Of a DNA stretch of 64,000 bases, positions 33,601 to 46,500 are shown piece after piece (positions within the stretch are counted from its first letter, which is position 1; every line of letters begins with the position of its first letter). Origin of the DNA: Durusdinium trenchii (taxonomy: Eukaryota > Sar > Dinophyceae > Suessiales > Symbiodiniaceae); contig CAXAMN010005180.1 of the NCBI GenBank assembly GCA_963970005.1, positions 206,479 through 270,478 of the forward strand, written 5' to 3'. Below the pieces are notes generated by a model. It made no database searches, was not told where the DNA came from, and was given only the letters and a program-made list of their open reading frames with translations. The translations under genes and the position numbers were made by a program.

Positions 33601-36465
33601 AGCTGCAGACCCACATGGTTGCAAACAAGCCATGCACAGTCTCCTCTTCTTGCGCGGAGTGCTGCAGTGAACTGTAAATTCGCTTGGTAAGTTCATGTCA
33701 ACAACCGAGTTGTGTTTTCCCACGCCTATCCAAAGGATTCCAAAGGCACAGCAGAATGCACAAATGCCTTCCCTAAACCGTTTGAAGCTGAATCATTTCA
33801 GCTAAATTCAAACATACATACACATACTACGGTTTCTTGCTTGGTATGGTGTATACTGTATACTGCTGAGCAAAGCTCCGCAAACGCCGTACGGCAAACA
33901 ATTCCAACCCCTACTCTCGCACGCTCGTAGCAAGCAAGCTCCCTAAAATCTTGACTCCAACACCCTCGGCGCCTGCTTACGCCCGCCCTCGCCTGCTCGT
34001 GGCCACTTCGCAACCACCCACATCCATCAACATTATGTTTCCACTCCACGCGCATCTCACTACGAATCTACCTTCGTCCATCTTGAATCAAACCATATCA
34101 AACCATCCCCTTGTACCAGCTCCTTCTCAAACAGCCATACCTGACAGTTGGCTGGTTCATCCCTTCCAGACATAGTGCACCTGGCAGGCCACGGGCATCT
34201 CACCTGTTCCGCCAGAGTCTTGCTGATTAGACTGCTTCCCTGCCGCACGTTCTTCTCGCAACTTTCGCCCTGTCTACTACTTTCCTCTGCTGCCTCGATT
34301 GCACATGCAACCACCTACCGCGACAATTTCTTTTATCACCCTCTCCGCAACCACTCCCTTCCACCTCCGCAGCCACCACTTTTTACAACTACAACCCCCA
34401 CACCAACACTTGCTCCTCCTCCTCCTCCCGTCCTTCCTTCTCCTGCCGTCTTTCCCCTTGCCCATGTGGGGACACCTGGCTGGCTGTCGGGCGTAAGCCC
34501 CTAAATATTTTTGTGGTCACTTCTCCCAAACTGGGTGACACCCAAGAACTTGGAGGCTAACTTGCCAGCAGTCGAAGTCCTGAAGTCATGCTGTCGAAGG
34601 ACTCTTCCGATTTCCTGGTGAAGACACGTGCCACCAAAATCCTTGAAACCATTGTTTTTAAAATCTGCCATGTTTCTCATGGTTCTTCACATGTGTTTTT
34701 TTGATTCGGCTCCTTGAGATAGAGCGCACATCGACCTGGAATGAACATGGACTGTGCATGAGTAAGCAAAGTCTAGAGTCTACAGGACCATTGCAACATG
34801 CAACATCACGCGCTGCAAAAACACAACACTTGCTTCCTCTAACTACAAGAGCTGGTTTGCAGCACCTCGATATCAGCTTTGTCGCTGAATCTTGAATTGC
34901 GACGTTCTCGCTCTTTGTCCTCCGGTCGACCCATTCTTAGTCTGCTCAAACAACTTGCTAATGCCAAGCAGGAGCCTCCTTGCTCTAAAAGTTTCTGGTT
35001 TGTGCGCGCGTGGTTGATTGATGGAACAGGCCAAGAGGCTGGCGAAATGTGAAATCAGACTTACTGGAGTGCCCGGTCCGATCGTGCCTGGTCCTCTCCC
35101 TTCGGTTTCAGAATGGGTCGCCTCAATATTGTAAAAGCAAGTGCGTTTGTTGTCCTTTCGCAGGATCCTTTGACACATGCACTTCACTTCATTCTCGATT
35201 GACGGGCTATGCTGTGCTCAGGCCTGGGCCGTGCAAAACTCAGCAACACCAGGTTGAAGTTGTGGGCTGTCACCTGAACACGGAACTGCACTCACCTCTC
35301 CCCTACCCTGTAATCTCAGGCAAAGCAAGGGAACAATTCTGGAAAAGTTTGATAGAACGAGATGATCTGATTCATGATGTAGTGACGAGAGATGTGAGGG
35401 GCGGACGTCTCCCGAGGCATGATGTGCTGATGCGACGATCACAGATTTGCCATGTGGCTCGCGCTGCGGTGGTGCACCATGTGGTGACTTGTGACGTGGT
35501 GGCTGGCTTAGCAATTTCTTGAAGTTGCGCGGCGGGTGTGTCCTGCGAAGTGGTGTGTGGTGATTTATAGTGGCATGGAGCAGGGTAGTCTGGTGAGGAT
35601 CAGGAGTTGTGGTGATTCTTTCGCGTGGTAGTGAAGTGTCCTTTTCTGTACCAGTAAGACACTTTCTGCTTACAGCTCTACATGTTTTGCTTTTCTGCAC
35701 TTCCTCTGGAAATCTCTACTTTCCTGGACTTTTCTCCAGGCGGTATATTTGGCTGCTTGCTGAAGAGAGAAAGGCAGCACGCATGCTTGTCTTGAGTGGC
35801 TGTTAAGTTTCTTCCATGGGAGTCTGCGTTCAAACAGAAGGAAAAGGTTTAGAAAGCTCCCAGCAGAAGAAGCAGACAGCGGCCACCCTCTGGCGGGTCG
35901 ATATGGGCGACCAGGCTCTATGAAGGCTGACTACCTCCAGGCAGTTTCAAGGCCCTAGGTGCACGCCCACAGAGATAGCAGCCAACTTCCCTAAATAGTT
36001 AAGTAGGGGCGCTAGAAAAACCTGTTCACCAGGCGGAAGGTGTGCGGGGTGCATCATTTTGCCCACCCAGAGATGAGTTCATCAGCCCAAGTGTTCTCTG
36101 CCCATTTCACATGCGAAGGTGCCAGTTGGCACCCCGTTTGATGAAGAGAGAGCATCAGCATCAATATGGTCGCCGTTGGCATATGTGGGTTGACTGGTTG
36201 AGTGTTGCTTTGGTGGCCCGAAATTCAGGGGCGGAGCAGGAGTCGGTTATTTTCGCCCTTCAACATCAGGAAGGACACCAGGAGAACGAACCCACATTTC
36301 CAAGGCGGGATGTTCGCTCGAGAGTTCGCTTTCAAGAGCGCCTGATGGCCCTCCTTTGTCAGTTGGAAATCAAACCAATGTACATCATGCTTGGTGGGGT
36401 TCCCCATGTCCGGAAGCCGAGGAGCCGTCAACTCTGGTTCCTGCATCGCTGGCTCGATAGTAGCA
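33600..36465. other. Intergenic DNA without a recognised gene
   Basis: Pyrimidine-rich stretches (34,300-34,470) generate proline-rich frames by composition. A 157-codon plus frame (35,049-35,522) and a 160-codon minus frame (35,218-35,700) overlap antiparallel and show no motif. A 152-codon plus frame at 36,042-36,500 is also anonymous. Confidence 0.45.
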
Positions 36466-36616
36466 CCCTCGCCCCTAGTAGTGATGCCCTTTGCTACTAG
36501 TAGCGTTGTTGTTACTAGTAGTAAGGCCAGGAGCTACTAGTAGCGTCCCCACCCCTGAGCAAAAGGGTAGTAGCAAGGACGTTACTAGTAGCTCCTGGCC
36601 TTACTACTACCAGGAG
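36466..36616. repeat. CTACTAGTAG dispersed repeat, locus 3, with long inverted repeat
   Basis: Contains GCCCTTTGCTACTAGTAGCG and then two 34-bp arms, 36,515-36,548 and 36,577-36,610, that are reverse complements with only two mismatches, separated by a 28-bp loop. Each arm includes TAAGGCCAGGAGCTACTAGT. The arms could form a stable hairpin in DNA or RNA. Confidence 0.9.
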
Positions 36617-36845
36617 CAGCCAAGCCCTAGAAAAAAGAAGGACCTTTTTCCGAAAGCCTCTGTTTTGGCATACAAAACGACGAAAACCCAGTGCTTCAGT
36701 GAAAAATTTGGCTTCTCATGTTTAGAGTAGAGCCCGTACTTATCCCGTGCAAAGTCCGGCTTTTGCGAGTGGCTTTTGAGAAGCCCGAAGTTCAAAGCCT
36801 GAGTTCCCCACCTGTCAGGTGAGGGTTGTTAGACTTTAGTGTAAG

Positions 36846-36902
36846 TTACTTCGCGTCTCCTTCTCCTTCTCCTTGTGCTTTTCCTTCTCCTTCTCCTACT
36901 CG
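36846..36902. repeat. (TTCTCC)n microsatellite
   Basis: CTCCTTCTCCTTCTCCTTG followed by TTTTCCTTCTCCTTCTCCTA. Confidence 0.85.
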
Positions 36903-36932
36903 CCTCCTCAACCGCAAGTGTAGGACGGCAGT

Positions 36933-37060
36933 AACCGCCAGCTCCCGACGGCAGTGTTCCCCACCGGACCTCAACCGCCAGCTCCCGACAGTGGTGTTCC
37001 CCGCCAGACCTCAACCGCCAGTTCCGGACAGCAGTTTTCCCCGCTGGACCTCAACCGCGA
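36933..37060. repeat. 40-bp tandem repeat, 3.2 copies
   Basis: Units start AACCGCCAGCTCCCGAC at 36,933, 36,973 and about 37,013, and end GGACCTC or AGACCTC; a fourth start (AACCGCGAG) is at 37,053. Confidence 0.9.
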
Positions 37061-37084
37061 GTCAGAAAAGACGCCAGAACGCCA

Positions 37085-37520
37085 GAAAGAATGCCAGAAG
37101 CTATCCAGAAGAAGTGCCGGATAGAATGTCAGAAGAGTTGCCGGAAAGAGTGTCAGAAGATAAGCCAGAAGTGATGACAGAAGATATGCCAGACAGAGTG
37201 TCAGAAGACCGCCAGAAGATGTCGGGATGAGTGTCAGAAGATATGTCAGAAAGAACGTCGGGAGATACGCCAGAAAGAGCGTCAGCAGATATGCTAGATA
37301 GAATGCCAGAATGAATGTCAGAAGATATGCCAGAAAGAATGTCAGAAAGAATGTCAGAAGATATGCCAGAAAGAATGTCAAAAGACATGCCGGAATGAAT
37401 CAGAAGATATGCCAGAAGGAATGTCAGAAGATATGCCAGAAAGAATGTCAGAAAACATGCCAGAAAGACTGTCAGCAAGAATGCCAGAAGAAATGCCCGA
37501 AAGAATGCCGAAATAATGCT
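37085..37520. repeat. 24-bp minisatellite with 12-bp subunits
   Basis: Consensus GTCAGAAGATATGCCAGAAA plus GAAT; odd and even 12-bp halves (GTCAGAAGATAT, GCCAGAAAGAAT) are related. Because 24 is a multiple of 3 the plus strand stays open with a reading like MPERMSEDMPERMSED and the minus strand reads hydrophobic FFLTYLLT repeats. Both are judged repeat by-products. Confidence 0.9.
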
Positions 37521-37630
37521 TCAATACCGAAAAGATTGTCAGATTGAAATGGCATGGTGGGGATCACTCGACGTGAAGTAATGTTTTTCAAGACCCTACC
37601 CTACATGCTTCTAGTTTTTGGATGGTCTTG

Positions 37631-37690
37631 GTAGTAGCAAGAAGCTACTAGTAGCAAAGGGCATCGCTACTAGGAGCAAGGACGCTATAG
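37631..37690. repeat. CTACTAGTAG dispersed repeat, locus 4
   Basis: Reads GGTAGTAGCAAGAAGCTACT, AGTAGCAAAGGGCATCGCTA and CTAGGAGCAAGGACGCTA. It is in the opposite orientation to locus 3, whose GCCCTTTGCTACTAGTAGCG is its reverse complement. Confidence 0.8.
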
Positions 37691-37699
37691 CACCATTCA

Positions 37700-40600
37700 A
37701 GTCATGACCTAGGCTGCATGAAGTGAAGGAGATCTTAGCGAAGGCTTGCTGGCTTGGTCTTGCAGCTGGAACAGAGGGCACCCTTCCACTGTCGAGGCTG
37801 GAGAAGGTTGGTCAGGGGGCATGCCGAAGTCGCCCACTGGATCCGGTCAAGGGCACTTCGAGGGTGAAGACCGCTCCCAGCATCTTCTGGCGCGGGTGGA
37901 TGATGAAGCCCAACCAAGTGCTGATCTCACCTAATTAAGAGGGTCCCCTTAGCCTTAGGTTCCTTCCAGCTCAATATGGGGCCCCAATGTCTATATACTG
38001 TACTCTGACGTTGTCGAGAGTTGAGAGCAAAGAAAATTCATTAGAATTCACAATGTGACGTGTAGTCCGTGCATTTGTCGGAACATACTATTCGGTTCTG
38101 ACCCTCATCAAGCACGCATGCCAACCACGTCCGGTTGGCAAGTGGGAGGCAGATTCCAAAAGTTGTGGGACCTGACTTCGCTGAAGAGGCAATGTTGGAA
38201 GCACAAGCAGCTTACCCCGGTGTGGTTGAAGAAAAGTTGGCAAGCTCTTTTCAACTCTCATGATCATCAAAAGGATCACTTTATTGCAATGCATTGCGAT
38301 TACAGTGCGATGTATCCTATTTCGTCATGTTCCTTTGGTTATGGTGGAGAACTGGTGCTGGGTTGCATTAGTGCGTCAGGAAGGCAGAGATGTTCTCATC
38401 ATGTCGGGTGATTTTCAACCAGAACTTGAGGCCGAGGGTAGGTGACGAAAGCTAGCAGGGATGCATCCGTGTCAGTGGAGGCGAAGCATACAGCGCCGTC
38501 CAGTGACAAAGGACTGGTGGGACATCAAGCGGAGTGAGGCAATTCTTTATTCATAGGCATGGGGCTGTTGGAGGGATGGTTCACAAGGTCTCGCTCATGA
38601 GGTAAAAAAACGTTGTGAACATGTAAGACGCGAACAGCAATGACCAACCTTAGCTTGTGAATCTGTTGAATCTGTTGCATCGTATCCCAAAACCTCCACG
38701 GAGGAGTTGAACTAAAGTGGATGCCATAAGAGGTGTCCAAGAGGTGTCCCAGAGGCGTCCCAGGGGGGAGTTGAACCCGCCGGGGGGGGGGCCTCTACAT
38801 ATGAAGTTTCACGTGATGCGGCGATCTCGAGGATTCCAGCCCCTCACTTGCTAAAGCAAGGACAACTCCAGCTAGCTGGTGCTAGCTTTCGTGATTTCTT
38901 AATAGTGCTCCTTCTCGTGTGCGCTGGGGCAATCTGGCCAACAAAGAGTGCAGCTGCATGAAACATGAAATGCCACGGTGGGGAATCACTCTTATTGTAA
39001 TTTTCCATGCAGCCCAACGGTAGGCCCGGCCTGTAAACTGTTCCGGGAAAATGAGCAGAGCCGTCTTTTGAGGGATGCTCACTTCCCCAGTTTGAGAGTG
39101 TTTAGTTTAAGTGATGTGGGGGTTGACCTCTTCTGTCAAGCAATGCTTGGGCGGTGAACCCCCTGAAATTGATCGGGACAACAAAGAGGAGATTATCGCA
39201 CTTCGCTCTGCCTTGCTGCGGCTGCAAATGATAGAGGAAGCTGCAAGGATCAGCCTGAAAGGCTGGCTTTGTTCAAAAATTCACTGCACGCAAATGGACT
39301 TTCAGGGAGAAAGTAGAAACAAAAACTGAGACCACAGCGGACAGGGCAGAAGCATGTCTTCCCTCTCAATGTCTAGACCTTGCACCACAATGCGCTCACT
39401 TCATTCTTGCAGCTTGTTTTTGCTTCAAAGTCACAGTGGGTTTCACTGCTCTTGCAATTAAGTCCCTGTAGATACCGTGTTGCTGCTTTTACCTTTCTTT
39501 GGTTCTCAGCTTGTTGCTTCTGCCAGCCTCGGTGGTGGTCTGCATCACCATGGTGCTGCGGAATCCTTTGCAAACTCCCGTCATGAGCTCCTGCAAATTG
39601 CCTGCAAACTGATTACATTGCACGCTGGATTGAGGCCTGACCTTGAGGGAATTAATCCAAAAACACAAAGATAGATTGACGCTGTGTAACTATCGCAGGG
39701 TAGGCTTTGCATTCTTGATCGCAGAGATGAACTCGCTCATGGTATGGACTGCCTCACACAATCTCAGCTGGACATTGAACGTATCTTGAATGGATCCAGA
39801 TTGGTTTCGATTGCTTTCGCATGCTCCAAGCCGATTGTATATGTACCCTTTACAACTGAGTCCCCCAGCATCAAAGGGAAGGTTTGCCAAATAATCCACT
39901 TTCAAGCCTCACTTGGGGTCAAGATGGGTATATAATCATAATTGGTCTCAATTTGTCAAAGCTTGGCCGCGAGCTGTCCACATATGGTTCGATATTGTTC
40001 ATCACCTGTGTTTTGAATGATTCATTGCTTCTCGATACTTTAGTCATCGTTCGATCCTTATGGGGAGTACGTTGATGCATTTGCTCCGATGGGCCCTATT
40101 CGCCCATTTTCTCCAGCCTGTGGCATGCGACCCTCCAACTCTGCAACTGTGACGATGTCGCCTCAGCGCTCTTGCTTTGCTTCTCGGAAGAAACTCTGAG
40201 ACTCTGAGAATGGTTTTTTTCTGGTCTTTCGAGTCGGAACGATCTCCAAATGTTCCAACAATTTGCTCGTCTTGGATGGCGACACATGATTGCAAAAAGC
40301 AGTACCTGAGAAGCAAGATGGCAAGGTGGTGAGGCAAGCATGCCAAACAACGCAGAAAAACAACTGCAGTTTCTTCAGAATTGGAACTGAGGCCAACACT
40401 TTGGAGCTGTTGGCGAACTGCATAATCTCAGTTTAGTTTGACCATGTTGGCATGTGCCCGCCATGCAGTTTGTTCATGTGCATGGGGCCTTAAAAAGAGA
40501 CATCAAAAATCATCAAAAACATGCCATGTATCTGTACGATATGTTTACCCTCCAACCAACATGACATTCATTCCAAGTAGCCAATCGACACAGGTTACAA

Positions 40601-41230
40601 ACAGCTTGTTCCACCTAGCACAACTCAGGCTATGCAGAGGCGAGGTTTCTGAAATTATCAGTTCACATTTAAAAAACAATGAGACCTCACTCATCCTGTC
40701 ATGTTTGGCTACGCGATCATGTTTCTGGACGATGCTGGCCTGTCTGTGTCTGCCACAGGACTTCAGGAAGTAGTTGCGCACAGCTTCCTGCAACACCTGC
40801 GACCAACCCCCGGTTTGCTGGAAAACTTTAGCATGAAACGCCTTAAAATTTCCAAGCGAGGTCTACTGCCAGCTGCCTATGTAAGCTGGTGCGCATTGCT
40901 AATGATTTTGGTAAACCGCTGTGTTGCTGGCATATTGTAATCCCGCCGCTGGTCAGGTAGTGGTCTACTATGGTAAGCTGGTGCGCCGCTGATGTGTTTT
41001 GTGGCAAGTTCATGCACTATGACGGGCATCGCATCAAACCGTTGATTCGCTGTACATAGCTGCAATCTCACTTGGCAGCTAATCTGAGATTATGAAGTTG
41101 GTTTTGAAACAATTTTGACAGAATAAAAGCTGGCAGCAAGGCAAGAGCAGACCGTCCAATTTTGCTTTGCTTGGCAGGTGTGCATGACCCCTGTGTACGT
41201 TGACAGCTGTTATATAGTACAACCATTGTG
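37700..41230. other. Intergenic DNA; possible unassigned exons
   Basis: Coding-like but unidentified: plus 39,111-39,329 (EPPEIDRDNKEEIIALRSAL, LRLQMIEEAARISLKGW) and minus 40,423-40,163 (MQFANSSKVLASVPILKKLQ). A G10 run lies at about 38,782-38,791. Nothing here matches a family I know. Confidence 0.35.
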
Positions 41231-41237
41231 TATAGTG

Positions 41238-41415
41238 CGGGGTGTTAATCAGTATATCCACGCAGGAAATCACGCAACGACCACCTCAAAGTGTTCCGCG
41301 CATTTTTTCTTCTTCTTCTTCTTCTTGCTAGCATGGGTTTTGGGTGTGTTTATAAATACAACACTGTGCAGCGTACATACGTACACGTGTGCTCTCGCTG
41401 CACTTGCGTTGACAC
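41238..41415. repeat. Left copy of a ~190-bp direct repeat (LTR-like)
   Basis: Shares with 43,348-43,545 the ordered words AATCAGTATATC/AGTCAGTATATC, CGACCACCTCAAAGTG/GGCCACCTCAAAGTG, GCTAGCATGGG, AATACAACACTGTGCAGCGTACATA/GATACAACACTGTACATATG and TCGCTGCAC..GTTGACA. This copy has gained a CTT microsatellite at 41,307-41,328. Confidence 0.6.
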
Positions 41416-43347
41416 ACCCCATGCATGTGAAACTCACTCGTGCAATTGGAAAATAAGATCATAGGCCGCGAGAACCTCGATGTTCCGCCTACTGAGCCTG
41501 GCAAAACAAACGCAACCTCTTCTACCGAAAGTACGAAGCTCAGACCTGCGCTTGAAAATTAACTAGCTATGGTCAGAGCCACTCACTAGATCTTCGTCCG
41601 GATGTAGCCCCATTCGAGCATGTAGGTCAAGATGGCAATGGCAATCATTGAAGAAAAAGCGAGAAGTTACACACACGATCTGATACCAGAAAGTTCCCAA
41701 GCTGATCTGAAAACGACTGGTGGTTCAGGGAAGCATCATTGCTTCTTCACGTTGAGCTTTCAAACCAAAGCGAGCTCGGAGAACATCACCCATTCGATAT
41801 TGTATGATACCGTGTAATTTATATTCCTATCGCTGGACTTCCCATTTCCGCCGCCTGAAGGCGATGGGGGCGAGGCCCAAAAAGTGCGAATCTGGGCAAC
41901 TTGCGCCCACTGGCTTGCGCAAACCTCTCACCAATCCTCGCACCTGCGACCTGCGACTTTGAACTCACTGCCTTCATTTCAGTCACTCGCAAATCGAGAG
42001 GCGTATCGAATCTTGCGCAGACGCTTGCCATTACTTACACGCTTTCTTCGTGAAATGTTCCGCTCGTCGATCATCTGTCTATGGAGCTTTCATTCTCCGC
42101 AGCTGTTCTTGGCTTCGTCCCCTCCACGGAGAGGTCACGGAAATCTAGCGTTCTCCCGAGATTCCGGGCGACAGCTTTGTTGTCCTCAGTTAGCGTTGGC
42201 TTATGTGTTTGAGCGTGGCGACGATTTCATTCTTCTCTTCCGGCACACCGGGAGTGTTGCACTTGTCGACGTCGTGACAGTGATCAGTAGGCCAACCAGC
42301 GACGCAAACAACATCTTCTGCGGTATACCTCCCTTGCCATCATCTGAAACTGTCTGGGGGCGTTGTCCTTTTGTTCTGAGACCATGTCATTGTTAGTTAG
42401 GCCAGTCTGCCAACGCATGGTTCAGGACTTCGTGTTCAAGCCGTTATCGGCGACACCATTCTGCGTTGCATCGTCTTGTGGTTGTTGAGGACTCATCAAT
42501 GTTGGATGTGGTCTCACGCTGGCTTTGAATGCGCCTGCACCATTTGGAAAACCAACTCGTTCTGTTGAGCCTGCGTTCGCTGGACAGTGGAGTTACATTT
42601 CTGACCGTCCGTTGTGCTTTTTCTGGCTTGAAGCAAAGAAGGTGAGGAAGGACACTGCCTCTCCTACAATCATTCTCCACGGCCCAATCGTTAAATAGCG
42701 TATCTTGGAAAACACTGGCAAGCTCCAACGTGTCAAGCCAAAACTCAACAACATCTCCGGCAATCTATATTGGCAGTCGTGTTCTTGTCGAGAAGGTTGA
42801 AGTTCCTCATGTACTCCTGATCACTGAATGTGAGTGTAGATACATGCAGCACTTCTTCGCGTGACATCTTGAATAGAGCTTGATGGCCCAGATTGCAACA
42901 AATTGTGTTCCTCGTGCTGCAAATCACACATCACTTTCCACGATTTCAATTCTTCTAGCAACTTCACTTCTCTCCTGCTGCCCTTGAAGTCTTGGTGGTC
43001 TTCCGGTTTTTTCTCGGCTTCTCAATACTTCTCCTTGGCGTCCTCGTGGATGGCATTCTTGGTGATGACGATCTCACAAAGCGTCTCATTGCCCTCGATG
43101 TTCTCGTGTTGCCTGATCGGCAATACCTTGTCCCGAGACTACTCAACCCATTGGCATGGCTATGAAAGTGGCATCGTGCGAGCTGACAGTACCACTGGTC
43201 ATCATTCTTGACTCCGATGCTGACTGATCCAGCGTGCAGCGAAGGAAAAGAGTTCGCTTGCGCTTCCTTCCAAAGCTTGACAATTGCAGGTCAATGTTGT
43301 TGTGGTCTTCTCGTAGCTCGTAGCGCAAGCGCTACGGCTGATAACCT
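41416..43347 (-). mobile_element. Decayed unit between LTR-like direct repeats
   Basis: Minus-strand fragments look once-coding: LPIRQHENIEGNETLCEIVI and KNAIHEDAKEKY then EAEKKPEDHQDFKG (about 43,130-42,960), EEVLHVSTLTFSDQEYMRNF and LLDKNTTANID (about 42,860-42,760), RVGFPNGAGAFKASV (about 42,560-42,520) and IPQKMLFASLVGLLITVTTS (about 42,330-42,260), in changing frames and with stops. No transposase, integrase or RT motif could be read. The 170-codon plus frame (41,884-42,396) is antisense to part of this and is not called. Confidence 0.35.
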
Positions 43348-43545
43348 GCGTGTGGGTGGTAGTCAGTATATCAGTATATCAGCATATGCGGGCAGGAATG
43401 TAATGGCCACCTCAAAGTGCCATGTAGCCGTTTCTCGCTAGCATGGGCTTGAGCCACAAGTCGTTTGGGGGTTCTTGTAGATACAACACTGTACATATGT
43501 ACCTGATTGTACCTGTGTCCTGTCGCTGCACCTATGTTGACATAT
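43348..43545. repeat. Right copy of the ~190-bp direct repeat (LTR-like)
   Basis: Same orientation as 41,238-41,415, about 70 percent alike by eye, with a small AGTATATC duplication near its start. Confidence 0.6.
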
Positions 43546-43559
43546 AGCCTTTTGAGGGA

Positions 43560-46500
43560 TGGTCTTGCTCATCAGGTACATTTTAACACTGATAGGCTGA
43601 CGCAGTCTTCAAACTGGTCGTGTAATCAAGCTCATGCTTTCCTGCCACCAACATGTCCATGATGGAAAAAAGTCAGAAAAACACCTCATGTTCTGAGTAA
43701 TTACAGAGAATGCTGTCCTTTGGAGAACCGTGCGAAAACAAGGATGTTTGTGCTGTGAAAGAAGCGGTAGAGGGGCACAGGTACGTTGTTGAACAATGTT
43801 CTCTGTACAAGGTATGATCGGAGACATGGTTGGCCGCCGCGCAAGTGAGGAAACGCTGGTTGGAGCCACACAGAATGAAGCTAAACCTCCAAACTTCACC
43901 TGTGGGGTCAAAAAGCATCAAGAAAAATGCAAACAAAGCACATCAACAAAACAATCCCAGCAGCAGAAATGCTCAGCATAACTCCAACTGCAGTGTGTTG
44001 CCCTGATTCTGTGGAAACACAGCCATTTTCGAATGGATTGCCTGAAGTCTAAACAATGTTCTCCAAACCAAAAACATGCATGATGCACCGCCAGATTGGA
44101 TTGAAACCGTTTGTCTCAGGTTATACAAACCGCTTCTTGTCTTCTTTGCATAAAAGGAATTCATACTCTGTCACTCTGTGGTATGTAACTCTGTGGTATG
44201 GAACACGTGGCTTGTTATACGCGCCCCACCTGTCACTTAAACTCATTAGTCGAAGAAACAAACTCATGGCAATCCTGAATGTACTTTCAGTGATGCTTTC
44301 CAGCAAGTGCCTGAGGTGCCATTGGCCTGAGAAGAAGGGTTCCTGCGGCCTGCCATTCAGATTCGTGAGTTGGTAGTCTCAAGAAGTCTCTCCAATTCAG
44401 GCAGGACTACAAGCTTTGCTGGCTTCGGAGGAAGTGCTTGCCAAATCAAGGACAGCCCTCCTCATCGCAAGAGCTGGGTTTCCAAACATAGCTTCAAACA
44501 CCAAGTGGCTGGCCTTGCAACCTGTCTAGTTGTCCGGTCTGGAATCCGTCACCTCTTTCAGAATACCTGCACTTCCAGTTCAAAGGCCGAAACAACTAGT
44601 GAAGTTTGATACTGTTGAAAACGGGCATGGAAAAAGCCTGGCAAAACCGTAATCTTGGGCCCGGGCGCTCTCTGGAGAGCATCTGCTTTCATCGCAAAGG
44701 ATCCTGTATCATCCCAGAGATTACTTAATTATATATCTAAATTGAAGTTGTCTATCAAATAGATTGGATTCTACAGACTTCTCAGAACAAAACGTACTGG
44801 CGGCACCTCTTCGCGCAGTCATGCTATGGCGCACAGATCGCATCACCCTCTTCCAGAATCCGTTGTCGCCACCTACGAGAAAAAATTGTAGTCGCATGGC
44901 CTTGCTAGAGTAAGCGAGGTCAACCAGCCCCTTCACCTGTCCATTGTCGACCTGGCGTCCTTATACAATATCTAGAAGCTTCCTTGGGAATCGGTTCACC
45001 TGTAGCAACAATAAAGCTAGTAATCGGCAAAACAAAAAAAGGCCTTCGTTCTTTCGGAGGCGGTCGGCCATCGGAATGAGGCGTTTCATCTTGTCCTCTC
45101 AGCAACTCATGGAGCGTGCAACACTCCCCAACAAAAAGAAACTCCTCAAGCTCGCGAATGCGTCGCTGTAATCCTTGCCCAGGTGCAGTTGCCACAGCAT
45201 GAGCTGGAGAAGGTTTCAATGTCTAGATTCATCCCTGGAGGCCTTGCCTTCAGTTTGCGTCACCTCCATCACCTGGCGCCAGGAGATCCGCAAAGTGACT
45301 TGAGTGGTCCTGTTTCCTGTTTCTCCACTCCAAAGGGTCCGCAGTGTAAAACCTAGTTTTGCCCACACCTTTGGATCAGCCACTGCAACAGCGCGCTGGA
45401 CTTTTCAGAACACTACCAAGTGGACCGCTTGAGCGGTACAAAAATGGTCTCCATGACTACCACGTCCAATTGATGTAATTGATGCGTCAATCAGGCCACT
45501 GAATGCGGATCAATTTCAATGACAGCCATATCCTGCAACTCGAAATGCAACATGCGAATTTTGACTTGAAATGCAGTGTAGATTCTTCGATAGCAAACTC
45601 ATCCTAGAACACCCTGAAAATCGCCGGGAGCCAGTGGAGCCAAAAACGAAATCGCAACTTTTCGCCAACCGATTCATCACAGGTTTTGAAAACCTTTCGT
45701 GTGGAGCAGACCCTGATCCTAGCCATAATTTGCATTCAGGATTAAGTTGGAAGTATTCAAGACTGAGTGGTCCCATAAGTATGCCTTTTGGGCGTTCTTT
45801 TCCAAAATACTATCTGGGGTCTAGTCCGACTAGTCTGATCTAACTACAAGGAGAAAGAACTGGGTCGACAACTTCTCGACAACCTCAGCCTCCGCTTCTC
45901 TCTCCTACCGGGTCCAACTGAAAGCTCAGGGCAGGAACCTATCGGCCTATCCGCTGTTTGCAAACTTCCCAACCACCAACGCGTCATCAAAGGTTTTGAA
46001 CCCTATACTGATACTGCAATGCCCATGCTGTTCTCTGTTGCTGATGCTGCTGTAGCGTTGCTCAAGTAGAAGCAGAATGAGCGCCGTCATCGCCGCTTAT
46101 AGTTTATGCTCGCACGTGCCGCAAAATGCCCAAATTTGGGGGACCTGGTGGATCCTGTTCATACCTTCGCCGGGATGCCACTTCGGCTGATCGTGGTGAT
46201 CGTGGCAGTGTCTTTCCAGCATTATCCGTTTGACGAGCAAGTTCGTGCGTCTTGGATGAACTCAGTTGCATTTGGCTACACCATTGCAGCCACCTTAGCA
46301 TCAGTACACAGTACGCAATATGATTTTAAGCCTTGCGGAGCCACCCTCCAAACCCAAACAAGGTGAGAAAGCTAGCATCCTTTCCTTGCTACCACTGCGT
46401 TCCATCGTCCTCGAAGTAAGGAAGCTTGTCGGCCAAATGGAGTCTGCAATCTTCCAACGTGAAGCGAGTGCTCACCACCTCAAAACAAATGGAAGCTTCG

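Noticed and set aside
36971-37478. Leucine-rich membrane proteins on the minus strand (136 and 125 codons)
   Set aside because: By-product of the 24-bp and 40-bp minisatellites.
41884-42396. 170-codon plus-strand frame
   Set aside because: No motif; the minus strand there shows more coding-like fragments of a decayed unit.
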